A stretch of DNA of 64,000 nt from Salinarimonas rosea DSM 21201. GTDB lineage: Bacteria > Pseudomonadota > Alphaproteobacteria > Rhizobiales > Beijerinckiaceae. Below are positions 30,901 to 37,628 of the stretch, in pieces; the stretch's first letter is position 1; the number at the start of each line of letters is the position of its first letter. Below the pieces are notes generated by a model. The model saw only the letters and a program-made list of their open reading frames with translations. It made no database searches and had not been told where the DNA came from. The stretch covers positions 163,666 through 227,665 of the forward strand of contig NZ_KE386841.1 of NCBI RefSeq assembly GCF_000429045.1, given 5' to 3'. Made by a program: the position numbers and the translations under genes.

Positions 30901-32112
30901 GTCCGGGCCGGAAGTGCCGAGCTTCGCCTGGATCATCGCCTGCGCGGTCTCGCGCGAGAGCGTGCGCAGGATGTCCTCGAGCGCGCCGACCTCGCCGCGG
31001 GTGGCGAGGCCCGACACCGTCTCGCGCAGCTGCGCCAGCTCCCGGCGCACGCCCTCGACGGCCGGTGCGGTCTCCTCGTCGCGCGGGCGCACGCTGTCGA
31101 GCTGCCCGGCGAGCTTCGAGATGTCGGCGCGCAGCCCCTCCAGGATCTCGGCGTGCGAGCGGCCGTCGCGCGGCGCGGGCTCGGCGCGCGGGGCGAAGCG
31201 GGCGGCGAGCGCCGCGGGGGGCCCGGCCGCGGCGCCCTCGGGATCCTCCAGCGCCTGCTGGCGCGAGCGGATCTCGGCGACCGCCTCCTTGAGCTCGTCG
31301 CGCACGGACAGGCCGCGGCGGCCGCGCCCGCGCTCGGGCGCCGCGGTCTCGGCGATCCGCTCGGAAATGGTGGCGATGCGCTCCTCGAAGCCGCGCAGGG
31401 CACGCTCGATCTTCTCGTCGATCGCCGTCTCGCGGGCGGCGTCGCGATCGCGCGCCGCGCTCGTCTCCTCGCGGCGGCGGGTCTCGAGGGTGGCGAGATG
31501 CGTCTCGACCTTGGCGACGGCGTCGAGCGCCGCCTTCATCGAGGGCTGGTGACCCTCCGCGACGCGCCGGTCGATGTCGTCGAGGCGCCGGGTCATCAGG
31601 CCGAGCGCCTCGCCGAGCACGGTCGCGGTGCGGTCCTGGCGCTCGGCGACGGAGCGCGTCGTCTCCGACATGCGGTCCTCGGCGCGCTCGATCCAGCGTG
31701 CCACGGAATCGAGCGCCTCGGCGGTCTTCGCCGCGCTCTCGCGGGCGCGGCGATCCTGCTCGGCGGTGAGGGAGGCGATGACCTGGTCGATGTTGCGGGT
31801 CGAGGCTTGGGCCCGCGCCTGGGGAGCGGCGGCGCCGCTTCCCTCGCCGCGGCTGATCTTGCCGAGACGGGAGGCGACGCCGTCGAGCTCGTCCCAGCCG
31901 CCGCCGTGATGCGGCTCCCGAGCCGGCTGGCCGGCGCGCCGACGCACCGGCGCCTCCTGGTGGGTGCGCGTCGCGCGATCGGCGATGGCGACCGAGAGCC
32001 ATTCGTCGACGCTCATCCCGGCGCGTCGGGCCGCCTCGCGGGCCGCATCGCGCACCTCGGGATCGAGACCGTCGAGGCCCCAGGGGGCGGACTGTGAAAC
32101 GTTCTGCCGCAT
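27913..32112 (-). CDS. PodJ-like polar localisation factor with SEL1 repeats
   Basis: A 1399-aa bitopic protein resembling PodJ of Caulobacter and relatives. The N-terminus carries the PodJ-type block APWGLDGLDPEVRDAAREAA followed by MSVDEWL (residues 9-39). Next come about 700 residues of amphipathic coiled coil, a low-complexity region with the short repeat KPALDKPSLDKPGIDKPS (near 850), a basic stretch and one membrane helix at about 1017-1037. The periplasmic part is Pro/Ala-rich and ends in four or so SEL1 repeats (from about 1177). The peptidoglycan-binding domain found at the end of Caulobacter PodJ is not visible. Expected role: a scaffold at the old or new cell pole. Confidence 0.87.
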   Translation of the reverse strand: MRQNVSQSAPWGLDGLDPEVRDAAREAARRAGMSVDEWLSVAIADRATRTHQEAPVRRRAGQPAREPHHGGGWDELDGVASRLGKISRGEGSGAAAPQARAQASTRNIDQVIASLTAEQDRRARESAAKTAEALDSVARWIERAEDRMSETTRSVAERQDRTATVLGEALGLMTRRLDDIDRRVAEGHQPSMKAALDAVAKVETHLATLETRRREETSAARDRDAARETAIDEKIERALRGFEERIATISERIAETAAPERGRGRRGLSVRDELKEAVAEIRSRQQALEDPEGAAAGPPAALAARFAPRAEPAPRDGRSHAEILEGLRADISKLAGQLDSVRPRDEETAPAVEGVRRELAQLRETVSGLATRGEVGALEDILRTLSRETAQAMIQAKLGTSGPDATAMGATLSRLEGEVRRLSEEVQRNAPHGLVQAVETISHKVDLIADAGLDPQTVQALTGEVADLRGLLGEIAEPSRVGDLAERVAELSRQVERIGHGQVDPLEFAGMRAAVEDIREHLTAPRPETDAAALGALGSRIDTLGEKLEAVTGLLSRADTGALARQIEGLAASAATLEAGGAPAAVVDLGPLASQIEALGARLDALSAQPAQVDVSPVAQQIELLEKRLGARQEALAPAALVARLDVMAEKLDALREAPRPEPSLDLDGLMRRLDRIDERLSAPGDDERLKPLEAMLAGLAAKLEEPQREGSDGLEALERHITQIAARLERERDPDPALAALERSMGDLMAQVAGLEEGLREGVPVPAKDDAFADLSRTIESLKVSQVEADRRSRDTLSAVHGTLEALVGRLASLEAGTARDKDVRRQKPTEAPAARKPSGEGKPISEKPALDKPSLDKPGIDKPSAPAAEASGPARDEPAMPRGFDISAFRASAPRTPEAEPQAPVLDTAAAALLSEADAPAAASFVDEILLEPGSGRPQPGKSRRTAAPAPAASEEPDAGDIKASFIAAARRAAQSAAAEAAAARSEPAEIDADGASPASLAGRMKRVLARRRKPLLLGLAAIVLAIGALQVSSMLQRGGDGPIASVAPPAQIATEAPAPIGAPAITIAPEAEAPAVPAAGPTTTQTIPPADAARVPSFMGLPAAPLSNGIPAGDLVIPAPTSADAAREIMLPPRRDEATAFAARIVPSTGTGAAAAPIPTGPVSPLVAGLVIPDAVASTRLREAARAGDEAAVFELAARLSDGRDAPRDPALAARLFERLAEQGVVPAQYRIGQIYDKGVGVARDPAAAEMWYRRAAESGNVTAMHNLAVLLAEGAVAGAPDYTGAIGWFRRAAEHGVRDSQYNLAVLLARGLGAPQDLPASYTWFAIAAAQGDTDASARQEELAQRLDEPARLVAQSAADAWRPETPDARANEVALPAHGWNDRSAGLPVRHFAA

Positions 32113-32299
32113 CGCCGCGCTCTCGGTCCTGTTGGCCGGCCGGATGGCCGCGGGACGTGTCGTCGGTGGCGCCGTGCGAGGGGTGCGCGGCCGGGCTCGG
32201 CGCCGCCCCGACGCACCTGCCCCGACGCCGCCCGCGGCCGCCGGAAGTTGACGGACGGTTGCGGGCATGCGCCGACGCCTCGACTTTTCCCCGTCAAGG

Positions 32300-32314
32300 T
32301 AAACACGCGGTTAA
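32300..32314 (-). promoter_or_regulatory. CtrA-like box upstream of the podJ-like gene
   Basis: On the minus strand the sequence reads TTAACCGCGTGTTTA, one base off the CtrA consensus TTAA-N7-TTAA, about 190 nt before the podJ-like start. podJ is cell-cycle controlled in Caulobacter, which gives the match some weight, but a single near-match can occur by chance. Confidence 0.4.
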
Positions 32315-32349
32315 TCGATCGCGGCGAATTGCGAACGAGCCGACGCCGT

Positions 32350-32364
32350 GCAATTGATAATTGC
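32350..32364. promoter_or_regulatory. AT-rich perfect dyad GCAATT-GAT-AATTGC
   Basis: A perfect 6+3+6 dyad in the 290-bp spacer between the podJ-like start and the end of the second SEL1 gene. It is AT-rich against the background, so it could be an operator or part of the podJ-like promoter. There is no T-tract beside it, which argues against a terminator. Apart from this and the CtrA-like box I see nothing else in the spacer. Confidence 0.4.
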
Positions 32365-32402
32365 CTCACCTCGACGCATCGGGCCTGCGGCGCGTGGGGT
32401 CG

Positions 32403-33461
32403 TCAGGGTCGCGCGAGGCGGCTCTCCGCCAGCGCGAGCGCGTCGGCCCGCTCCTCGGGGCTCAGCCGCGCGAGGGCCTCGTCGAGCCAGGCGTCCTCGA
32501 GCCCCTGCGAGGCGGCGGCGAGATGCCAGGCGGCCGCCTCGACGGGGTCCTGCGCCACGCCGCGCCCCTCCACGTGGAGGCGCGCGAGACGGTTCTGGGC
32601 GACCGCATTGCCGCGGAACGCCGCCTCGCGGAACCAGCGCGCCGCCTCCGCCTCGTTCGGCGCGAGGCCGGCGCCGTTGAAGAGCGCGATGGCGTACTCG
32701 ACCATGCCGGCGACGTCGCCGTTGCGGGCGGCGCGCGAGAACCACGCGGCCGCCGCGATCGGGTCCTCCTCGACGCCGCGTCCCTCGGCGTAGAGAACGC
32801 CGAGCGCATGCTGCGCGGGCGCGACGTCCGCCTCGGCGGCGAGCCGCATCAGCTCCGCCGCGCGGGCGAGGTCCGCCTCCGCCTCCGAGCCGAGCAGGAG
32901 GAGGGCGAGGTTGTAGGCGGCGCGGGGATGGCCCGCCTCGGCGGCGCGCTCCAGGAGGGCGCGGCCCTCCCGCGGGTCGGCGGGTGCGCCCTCGCCCTCG
33001 ATGGCGATCATGGCGAGCGCGAACAGCGCGTTCGGGTCGCCCTCGCGGGCGGCGAGGCGGTACCAGTCGGCGGCGCGCGCGACGTCCTGCGGCACTCCGA
33101 GCCCTTGGGCGTAGAGTTCGCCGAGCAGCGTCATCGCGGCGGGGTCGTCGGGAACCCGCTCGAGCCGCTGGGTCGCGCGGTGGAAGGCGGTGAGATAGTA
33201 GCCGCGCTGGAAGGCGCCGTAGGCGAGGTCGGCGTCCGGGTCCGCATCGGCGCCGACTGGCGGCGGGGCGGCCAGCGTCGTGTCGCGAAAGCCGTTCGTC
33301 TCGACGGGCTCGCGCGCCGCCGGCGCCGTCACGACGGAGGGCTCGACCGGGGGCGCCGCATCCGCCGCGGGCGCCTCCGGCACCTGCGCGCCCGCCGGCG
33401 CCGCGAGGAGCGCGAGGCCGAGCGCCAGGCGAAGCGCGAGGAGCGGGAGCCCGCGCGTCAC
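32403..33461 (-). CDS. Secreted SEL1-repeat protein
   Basis: A 352-aa periplasmic protein: a signal peptide (TRGLPLLALRLALGLALLAA, cleavage near PAGA-Q), a Pro/Ala-rich linker, then an array of SEL1-like repeats from about residue 80 to 310 (repeat core YxxGxGVxxDxxxAAxWYxxAA, for example GVPQDVARAADWYRLAA). SEL1 proteins usually scaffold other envelope proteins. The GTG start overlaps the ThiE-like stop (GTGA), which fixes the start and shows coupling. It is the second SEL1 protein in a row beside the PodJ-like gene. Confidence 0.88.
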   Translation of the reverse strand: MTRGLPLLALRLALGLALLAAPAGAQVPEAPAADAAPPVEPSVVTAPAAREPVETNGFRDTTLAAPPPVGADADPDADLAYGAFQRGYYLTAFHRATQRLERVPDDPAAMTLLGELYAQGLGVPQDVARAADWYRLAAREGDPNALFALAMIAIEGEGAPADPREGRALLERAAEAGHPRAAYNLALLLLGSEAEADLARAAELMRLAAEADVAPAQHALGVLYAEGRGVEEDPIAAAAWFSRAARNGDVAGMVEYAIALFNGAGLAPNEAEAARWFREAAFRGNAVAQNRLARLHVEGRGVAQDPVEAAAWHLAAASQGLEDAWLDEALARLSPEERADALALAESRLARP

Positions 33462-34147
33462 GAGCCGTCCTCCGTGGCGCGCCGCGCCCGCTCCGCGTCG
33501 GCGGCGTCGAGCGTCGCGCGTGCCCGCGCCAGCGCGTCGGCGGGACCCGCGGGATCGGCGAAGGCCGCCTCGCCGAGGGCGACGAACTCCGCTCCCGTCT
33601 CCGCGAGCGCCGCCACGGCGTCGAGGCTCGGGGCGAAGGCGACGCAGGGCGTCTCGAAGATCTCCGCCCACCACGCGGCACGCTCGTGCACGGTCTCGAG
33701 CCCCGGCAGCGAGCCGTCGGGCCGCGGCTCGCCGAAGAGCACGTAGTCGACGCCGATCTCGCCCGCGGTCATCGCGTCGTGGCGCGTCTTGAGCCCGCCG
33801 ACACCGACGATCCGGTCGCTCTCCAGCCGCTCGCGCAGCAGCCGCGCCTCGGCGAGGTCGCGGGCGTGGACACCGTCGGCGCCGCCGCGGGTCGCGACGC
33901 GGCCGATATCGATCGCCTCCGCCGCGCCGCCGCGCCCCTCGACGGACACGACGAGCGCCGCGCCCGCCTCCTGCGCGATCGGCGAGAGGGCCTTGACGTG
34001 GTTGATCAGGAGCCGCTCCTCCCGAAGGGGCAGGCGCAGCAGCACCGCCGCGGCGGCGCCGTCCCGCGTCGCCGCGCGCAAGGTGGGCGCGAAGGCGGCG
34101 GGGTCCTCGACGATCGGGGTGACGAGATAGAGGAGGGTGGGCGTCAC
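33458..34147 (-). CDS. Thiamine phosphate synthase-like protein (ThiE/TenI family)
   Basis: A 229-aa TIM-barrel protein of the ThiE/TenI family. Features are the N-terminal LLYLVTPI strand, the GGADGVHA motif near residue 93 and the VLFGEP segment. ThiE joins the thiazole and pyrimidine phosphates of thiamine; several such paralogues, coupled to unrelated genes, have lost that activity. The canonical C-terminal phosphate loop (GGI-type) is not evident, so a true ThiE function is uncertain. GTG start; coupled to the secreted SEL1 gene by a 4-nt overlap, an unusual pairing. Confidence 0.75.
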   Translation of the reverse strand: MTPTLLYLVTPIVEDPAAFAPTLRAATRDGAAAAVLLRLPLREERLLINHVKALSPIAQEAGAALVVSVEGRGGAAEAIDIGRVATRGGADGVHARDLAEARLLRERLESDRIVGVGGLKTRHDAMTAGEIGVDYVLFGEPRPDGSLPGLETVHERAAWWAEIFETPCVAFAPSLDAVAALAETGAEFVALGEAAFADPAGPADALARARATLDAADAERARRATEDGS

Positions 34148-34333
34148 GAAATGCCTCTTGCGCTGTGCGCGGGGGCAGAGCGGTGCCGGATGCGGGCGCC
34201 GCGGCCGCCGGCGGGCTTGGCCGTGCGCGCGACCCGGGCTATGAGCGAAGCGCCCGCACGCCTTCTCTTGCCGCCCCGCGTCGCCCGGCGCAAGTGCCCG
34301 AGGACACGCGGCCTCTCGCCGACGGATCCGCCC

Positions 34334-34567
34334 GTGCGCAAGCTCCCGCCCCGTTTCGCCCCGATCCTCTTCGCGCTGTTCCTGTCGGGGATCATGTCCT
34401 TCGTCGTCTCGGGGATCGCGACCGTGCGCGCGGTCGGCTTCGACGACATCCTGTTCAAGTGGATTACCGGCTGGCTGTTCGCCTGGGCGGTCGCCTTTCC
34501 CGGGGTGCTGACCTTCGCGCCGCTCGTGCGCCGGATCGTCGCCCGGCTCGTCGAGCCGCCCGCGTGA
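34334..34567 (+). CDS. DUF2798 small membrane protein
   Basis: A 77-aa protein with two membrane helices (about residues 9-30 and 41-61), matching DUF2798 (FAPILFALFLSGIMSFVVSG and WLFAWAVAFPGVLTFAPLVR). Function is unknown. I prefer the GTG at 34334, which gives the usual family length; an in-frame ATG at 34241 would add a 31-residue basic leader. The downstream DUF533 gene is convergent. Confidence 0.8.
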   Translation: MRKLPPRFAPILFALFLSGIMSFVVSGIATVRAVGFDDILFKWITGWLFAWAVAFPGVLTFAPLVRRIVARLVEPPA

Positions 34568-34577
34568 GCCCGCCCGA

Positions 34578-35360
34578 TCAGGTCGCCTCCATCACCGCCC
34601 GCTCGATCTCGCCGGTCAGCCCGCGGTCGAGCTCGAGCCGCGCGGCGAGCATGTCGAGATAGGCCCGCTCGGCGGGATGGTCCGGCACCATCGCCAGCAG
34701 CGAGGCGGCGTAGAGCTCCGCCGCCATCTCCGGCGTGCGCGCGGCGCGCACGACCTTGTCGATGTCGAGGGGGGCGGCGAGCTCGTCCATCACGAAGGCC
34801 TTCGCCTCCGCGTCGAGGCCGAGCTGCTCGATATGCGCGAAGACGCGCGTCTGCTCCTGCGCATCGATGTGGCCGTCGGCCTTCGCGCCCTGGATCATGG
34901 CGACGATGATCGCCCGGGCGAGCGCCTCCTCGCCGCCGGGCGCGTTCGCGGGCGCGAAGCCGCTGTCGGCGGGCGGCGGGAGCAGCGCGACGCCGCCGGC
35001 GGGCATCAGGTGCGTGGTGCCGTGGCCGGCGGGCTCCGCGACCGGCGTCCCCGCCGCCGCCTGGCTCTTGCGCCAGGCGGCGTAGGCGAGCCCCGCGACC
35101 GCGGCGACGCCGCCGATCTTGAGCGCCGTCCCGGCGGTCTTGCCGGCGAACTTGCGCGCGTTCTTGCTGCCCAGCAGCAGCCCGACGACGCCGCCCGCGA
35201 GGCCGCCCTTGAGCAGGTCCCCGCTTCCTCCGCCTGCGCCACCACGCGCATCGCCGCCGCCTTGCCCGAGCATCCGGCGCGCCTGCGCCTCGAGTCCGGA
35301 GAGATCGCCGGCGCGGGCGGAACCGAGGACCTGGTCGAGGAGCTTCTTCGCGTCGAGCAT
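34578..35360 (-). CDS. DUF533 / TerB-like protein
   Basis: A 260-aa protein similar to YebE-type DUF533 proteins. The N-terminus is a soluble helix (MLDAKKLLDQVLGSA), then a Gly-rich region with a hydrophobic hairpin (LLKGGLAGGVVGLLLGS ... ALKIGGVAAVAGLAYAAW, about residues 49-97). The C-terminal half is an all-helical TerB-like domain (AIIVAMIQGAKADGHIDAQE) with an EF-hand-like acidic stretch. Probably attached to the inner membrane. Function is unknown; related genes are often induced by envelope stress. Confidence 0.85.
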   Translation of the reverse strand: MLDAKKLLDQVLGSARAGDLSGLEAQARRMLGQGGGDARGGAGGGSGDLLKGGLAGGVVGLLLGSKNARKFAGKTAGTALKIGGVAAVAGLAYAAWRKSQAAAGTPVAEPAGHGTTHLMPAGGVALLPPPADSGFAPANAPGGEEALARAIIVAMIQGAKADGHIDAQEQTRVFAHIEQLGLDAEAKAFVMDELAAPLDIDKVVRAARTPEMAAELYAASLLAMVPDHPAERAYLDMLAARLELDRGLTGEIERAVMEAT

Positions 35361-35424
35361 GGCGGGCCTTCATGGATGGGGTGCGACGCACTTCAGATGG
35401 GCGCGCGCGAGCGGGGCCGCAAGC

Positions 35425-36774
35425 TCAGCGCAGGCCGTCCTTGTGCGATACGGGCTCGTCGCGCGTCAGCGAGGCCACGGCGGCGTCGCGGCGCGCCTCG
35501 AGCGCGGCGAGGTCGCGCGGCTCGGCGATGACGCGACGACCGGCCTCGGCCGCGAGGTCGACGTGCTCGGCGATGACCGCCTTGCGCTCGGGGTCGCGGG
35601 CGATCTCGGCGAGCTGGGCGAGGGTCTCGAGCAGGTGCATGAGCACAGCGGGCTGCTCGGCGGCGGAGCGCCGGATCTGGTGGAAGGCGACGTCCACGAG
35701 CCCCTGGAAGGTCGAGACGGGAGAGATCACCCGCACGATGCCGTCCTGGTCGGGGAAGCCTCGCTCCGCCGAGGGGCGGCGCAGCACCGTCGCGATCGAG
35801 CGCCCGAGCCGGTTGATCACGGCGATGCCGGTGAAGGCGTCGTTCAGGCTCGGCGAGAGCGCGCGCAGGCCGATCTCGACGAGCTGGCGGAAGGCGAACT
35901 CGAGGTCCTGCACGGGCGTGCGCTCCGGGCCGACGACGACGGCCTCGCCGAAGGCGTCCTCGAGCGCCGGCGTCAGTGCCTCCGGCGGCGTCACCCGGGC
36001 GTGCACGCCGCCCGCGAGGATGTGGTGGCCCGGCCGGTAGGCGAGCTCGACGACGCAGTTCCCCTCGCAGGCCGCGCGCACGAGGAGCCCGTAGTCGATC
36101 GCCTGGATGTAGCCGCTCTCGCGCCCGTACAGCGGCACGGCGTCGGCATGCGTCGCGATGGAGCGCGGGTGCTGGCGCTGCTCGGGGCGCAGGTCCGGCA
36201 GGAAGTGCTCGATCATGGCGTCGAGCTGGTCGCCGACGCGGTGGACCAGGGTGTCCGCCACGATCGAGCGGGCGAGGTGGTGCACGTAGAACAGCAGCAT
36301 CGCCACCGAGGCGAGGACGAGCACCGTCGCCCCGGTCACCGCCACCGCGGCCTGGCGCGCCGCCGCGTCCGGCGGCAGGCCGCGCAGCACCACGAGAAGG
36401 TAGACGATGGTGGCGAGGAACAGGCCGAGGCCCACCTGCGTGCGCCGGTCGCCGATGAAGTTTCGGATCAGGCGGAAGCCGAGCTGGTTCGCGGCCAGCG
36501 TGAGCACGACCATGGTGATCGAGATGGCGAGGGTCGCCATCGTGATCATCGAGGACAGGAGCGTCGCGACGAAGTCGGAGGGGGCGGCCGCAGGCGCCTC
36601 GAGCCAGCCCCACGCGTCGCCCTCCGGCAGCGCGAGCCGCAGCAGCCAGACGGCGAGCGCCGCCGCGGCGAGCGACATCAGCCCCGGGATGAACCAGAGG
36701 CTCGACTGCACGGCGTCCCAGAGGGTGGCGAGCCGGGAGCGGACCGGGCGAAACAGCGTGCGTCTACGTCTCAT
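35425..36774 (-). CDS. DUF2254 integral membrane protein
   Basis: A 449-aa inner-membrane protein of the DUF2254 family. Four helices lie in the first 190 residues (near 27-47, 69-98, 114-130 and 141-168), with the conserved stretch MATLAISITMVVLTLAANQLG. A soluble C-terminal half follows with SPSLNDAFTGIAVINRLG. Function is unknown. The start is well placed by a GGGGAG ribosome binding site, but that site lies within a perfect 10-bp hairpin (36776-36798), so translation may be restricted by RNA folding. The Zur gene lies 56 nt upstream on the same strand. Confidence 0.88.
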   Translation of the reverse strand: MRRRRTLFRPVRSRLATLWDAVQSSLWFIPGLMSLAAAALAVWLLRLALPEGDAWGWLEAPAAAPSDFVATLLSSMITMATLAISITMVVLTLAANQLGFRLIRNFIGDRRTQVGLGLFLATIVYLLVVLRGLPPDAAARQAAVAVTGATVLVLASVAMLLFYVHHLARSIVADTLVHRVGDQLDAMIEHFLPDLRPEQRQHPRSIATHADAVPLYGRESGYIQAIDYGLLVRAACEGNCVVELAYRPGHHILAGGVHARVTPPEALTPALEDAFGEAVVVGPERTPVQDLEFAFRQLVEIGLRALSPSLNDAFTGIAVINRLGRSIATVLRRPSAERGFPDQDGIVRVISPVSTFQGLVDVAFHQIRRSAAEQPAVLMHLLETLAQLAEIARDPERKAVIAEHVDLAAEAGRRVIAEPRDLAALEARRDAAVASLTRDEPVSHKDGLR

Positions 36775-36775
36775 G

Positions 36776-36798
36776 GCTCCCCGTCCCCGACGGGGAGC
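36776..36798 (-). promoter_or_regulatory. Hairpin burying the DUF2254 ribosome binding site
   Basis: On the minus strand GCTCCCCGTC-GGG-GACGGGGAGC forms a perfect 10-bp stem with a 3-nt loop. The 3' arm contains the GGGGAG ribosome binding site, and the ATG follows after one base. There is no T-tract, so it is not a normal intrinsic terminator of the upstream Zur gene. Translational control or mRNA protection is possible. Confidence 0.7.
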
Positions 36799-36830
36799 GA
36801 ACGGCGGAGCGGGAGCGCCCGTTCCGCGGC

Positions 36831-37391
36831 TCAGTCGCGGCAATGCGCGCAGGCGCCGGTGATCTCGAGCACCTGCCGGCGCGGGGCGAAGCGCTCCTGC
36901 GCCAGCATCTGCCCCACCGCCTTCGCCAGGGGCGCGGGCGCGAGCTCGTCGACGCCGCCGCAGGTCTCGCAGATCAGGAAGGCGACGAGCTCGTGCGGGG
37001 CATGGGCGTGCGGGCAGGCGGTGAAGGCGTTGCGGCTCTCGAGCTTGTGGGCGAAGCCCTGCTCGATCAGGAAGTCGAGGGCGCGGTAGACCGCGATCGG
37101 CGCGAGCCCGCGCCCGGCCTTGCTCTCGCCGGGGCCGTCCTGCGCGCCCTTCGCGTTGAGCGCGTCCAGGATCTCGTAGGCGCCCATCGGCGCGTGGCTC
37201 TCGAGCAGCGCCTCGAGCACCGCCCGGCGGATCGGCGTGAGCCGCACGCCGCGCTCGGCGCACGCCGCCTCCGCCGCCGCGCGTGCCTCCGGGAGGGCGG
37301 CCGCGCGGGCGTGTGCGTGCGCGCAGGAAGTGGAGTCGTCGTGAGCGTGGTCGTGATCGTGAGGGTGATCTCGGGGGTGATCGTGCGCCAT
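36831..37391 (-). CDS. zur: Fur-family regulator, Zur type, with His-rich N-terminus
   Basis: A 186-aa metal-responsive repressor. The winged-helix domain (RGVRLTPIRRAVLEALLESH ... IAVYRALDFLIEQGFAHKLE) is followed by the dimer domain with structural zinc motifs CETCG and CAHCRD, and by the regulatory-site residues in AFTACPHAHAPHEL. This pattern fits Zur better than Fur, Mur or Irr. The unusual part is a leader rich in His and Asp (HDHPRDHPHDHDHAHDD) at residues 3-19, probably another metal-binding segment. Zinc uptake genes are not in view, so targets are elsewhere. Confidence 0.85.
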   Translation of the reverse strand: MAHDHPRDHPHDHDHAHDDSTSCAHAHARAAALPEARAAAEAACAERGVRLTPIRRAVLEALLESHAPMGAYEILDALNAKGAQDGPGESKAGRGLAPIAVYRALDFLIEQGFAHKLESRNAFTACPHAHAPHELVAFLICETCGGVDELAPAPLAKAVGQMLAQERFAPRRQVLEITGACAHCRD

Positions 37392-37443
37392 GCGTGACGA
37401 TATAGCATCGCAGCGCCGTCCGCGCCACGCATCGCGCCCGGGT

Positions 37444-37565
37444 CCTCCCCGGAGGGGAGGAGTCCGCGAAGCGCGGGCGGCGGGGCCGCTGAGATGTCCT
37501 CTCGAGCCGGCCCGCCGCCCGCCCCACCCTCCGGCCTTCGGCCGTCGTCCTCCCCTGCGGGAAGG
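37444..37565 (+). repeat. Intergenic palindromic repeat, copy A
   Basis: First of four copies of a roughly 123-bp element. It starts with the hairpin CCTCCCCGGAGGGGAGG, continues with AGTCCGCGAAGCGCGGGCGG, has a variable middle, then CCACCCTCCGGCCTTCGGCC, and ends with CCTCCCCTGCGGGAAGG, where the final hairpin has one altered base. It fills the spacer between the divergent zur and rRNA methyltransferase genes. Same orientation as copy B and opposite to copies C and D. Confidence 0.9.
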
Positions 37566-37628
37566 AAGCGGTCGCGGTGCCGCCCGCCGCATTGCCCGCC
37601 TCGCTCCCCCCTGCTAAACCCCGCGGCC

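Noticed and set aside
27769-32097. Very long open frames on the plus strand opposite the podJ-like gene
   Set aside because: They consist of Ala/Arg/Gly-rich sequence with no domain and mirror the GC-rich codon pattern of the minus-strand gene, which has clear PodJ and SEL1 features.
36776-36798. Hairpin after zur read as an intrinsic terminator
   Set aside because: There is no T-tract on the minus strand, and the 3' arm is the ribosome binding site of the next gene, so a translational role fits better.
37381-37411. A possible Zur box (CGATATAGCATCG) at the zur start
   Set aside because: Symmetry is weak and it does not match the alphaproteobacterial Zur consensus as I know it.
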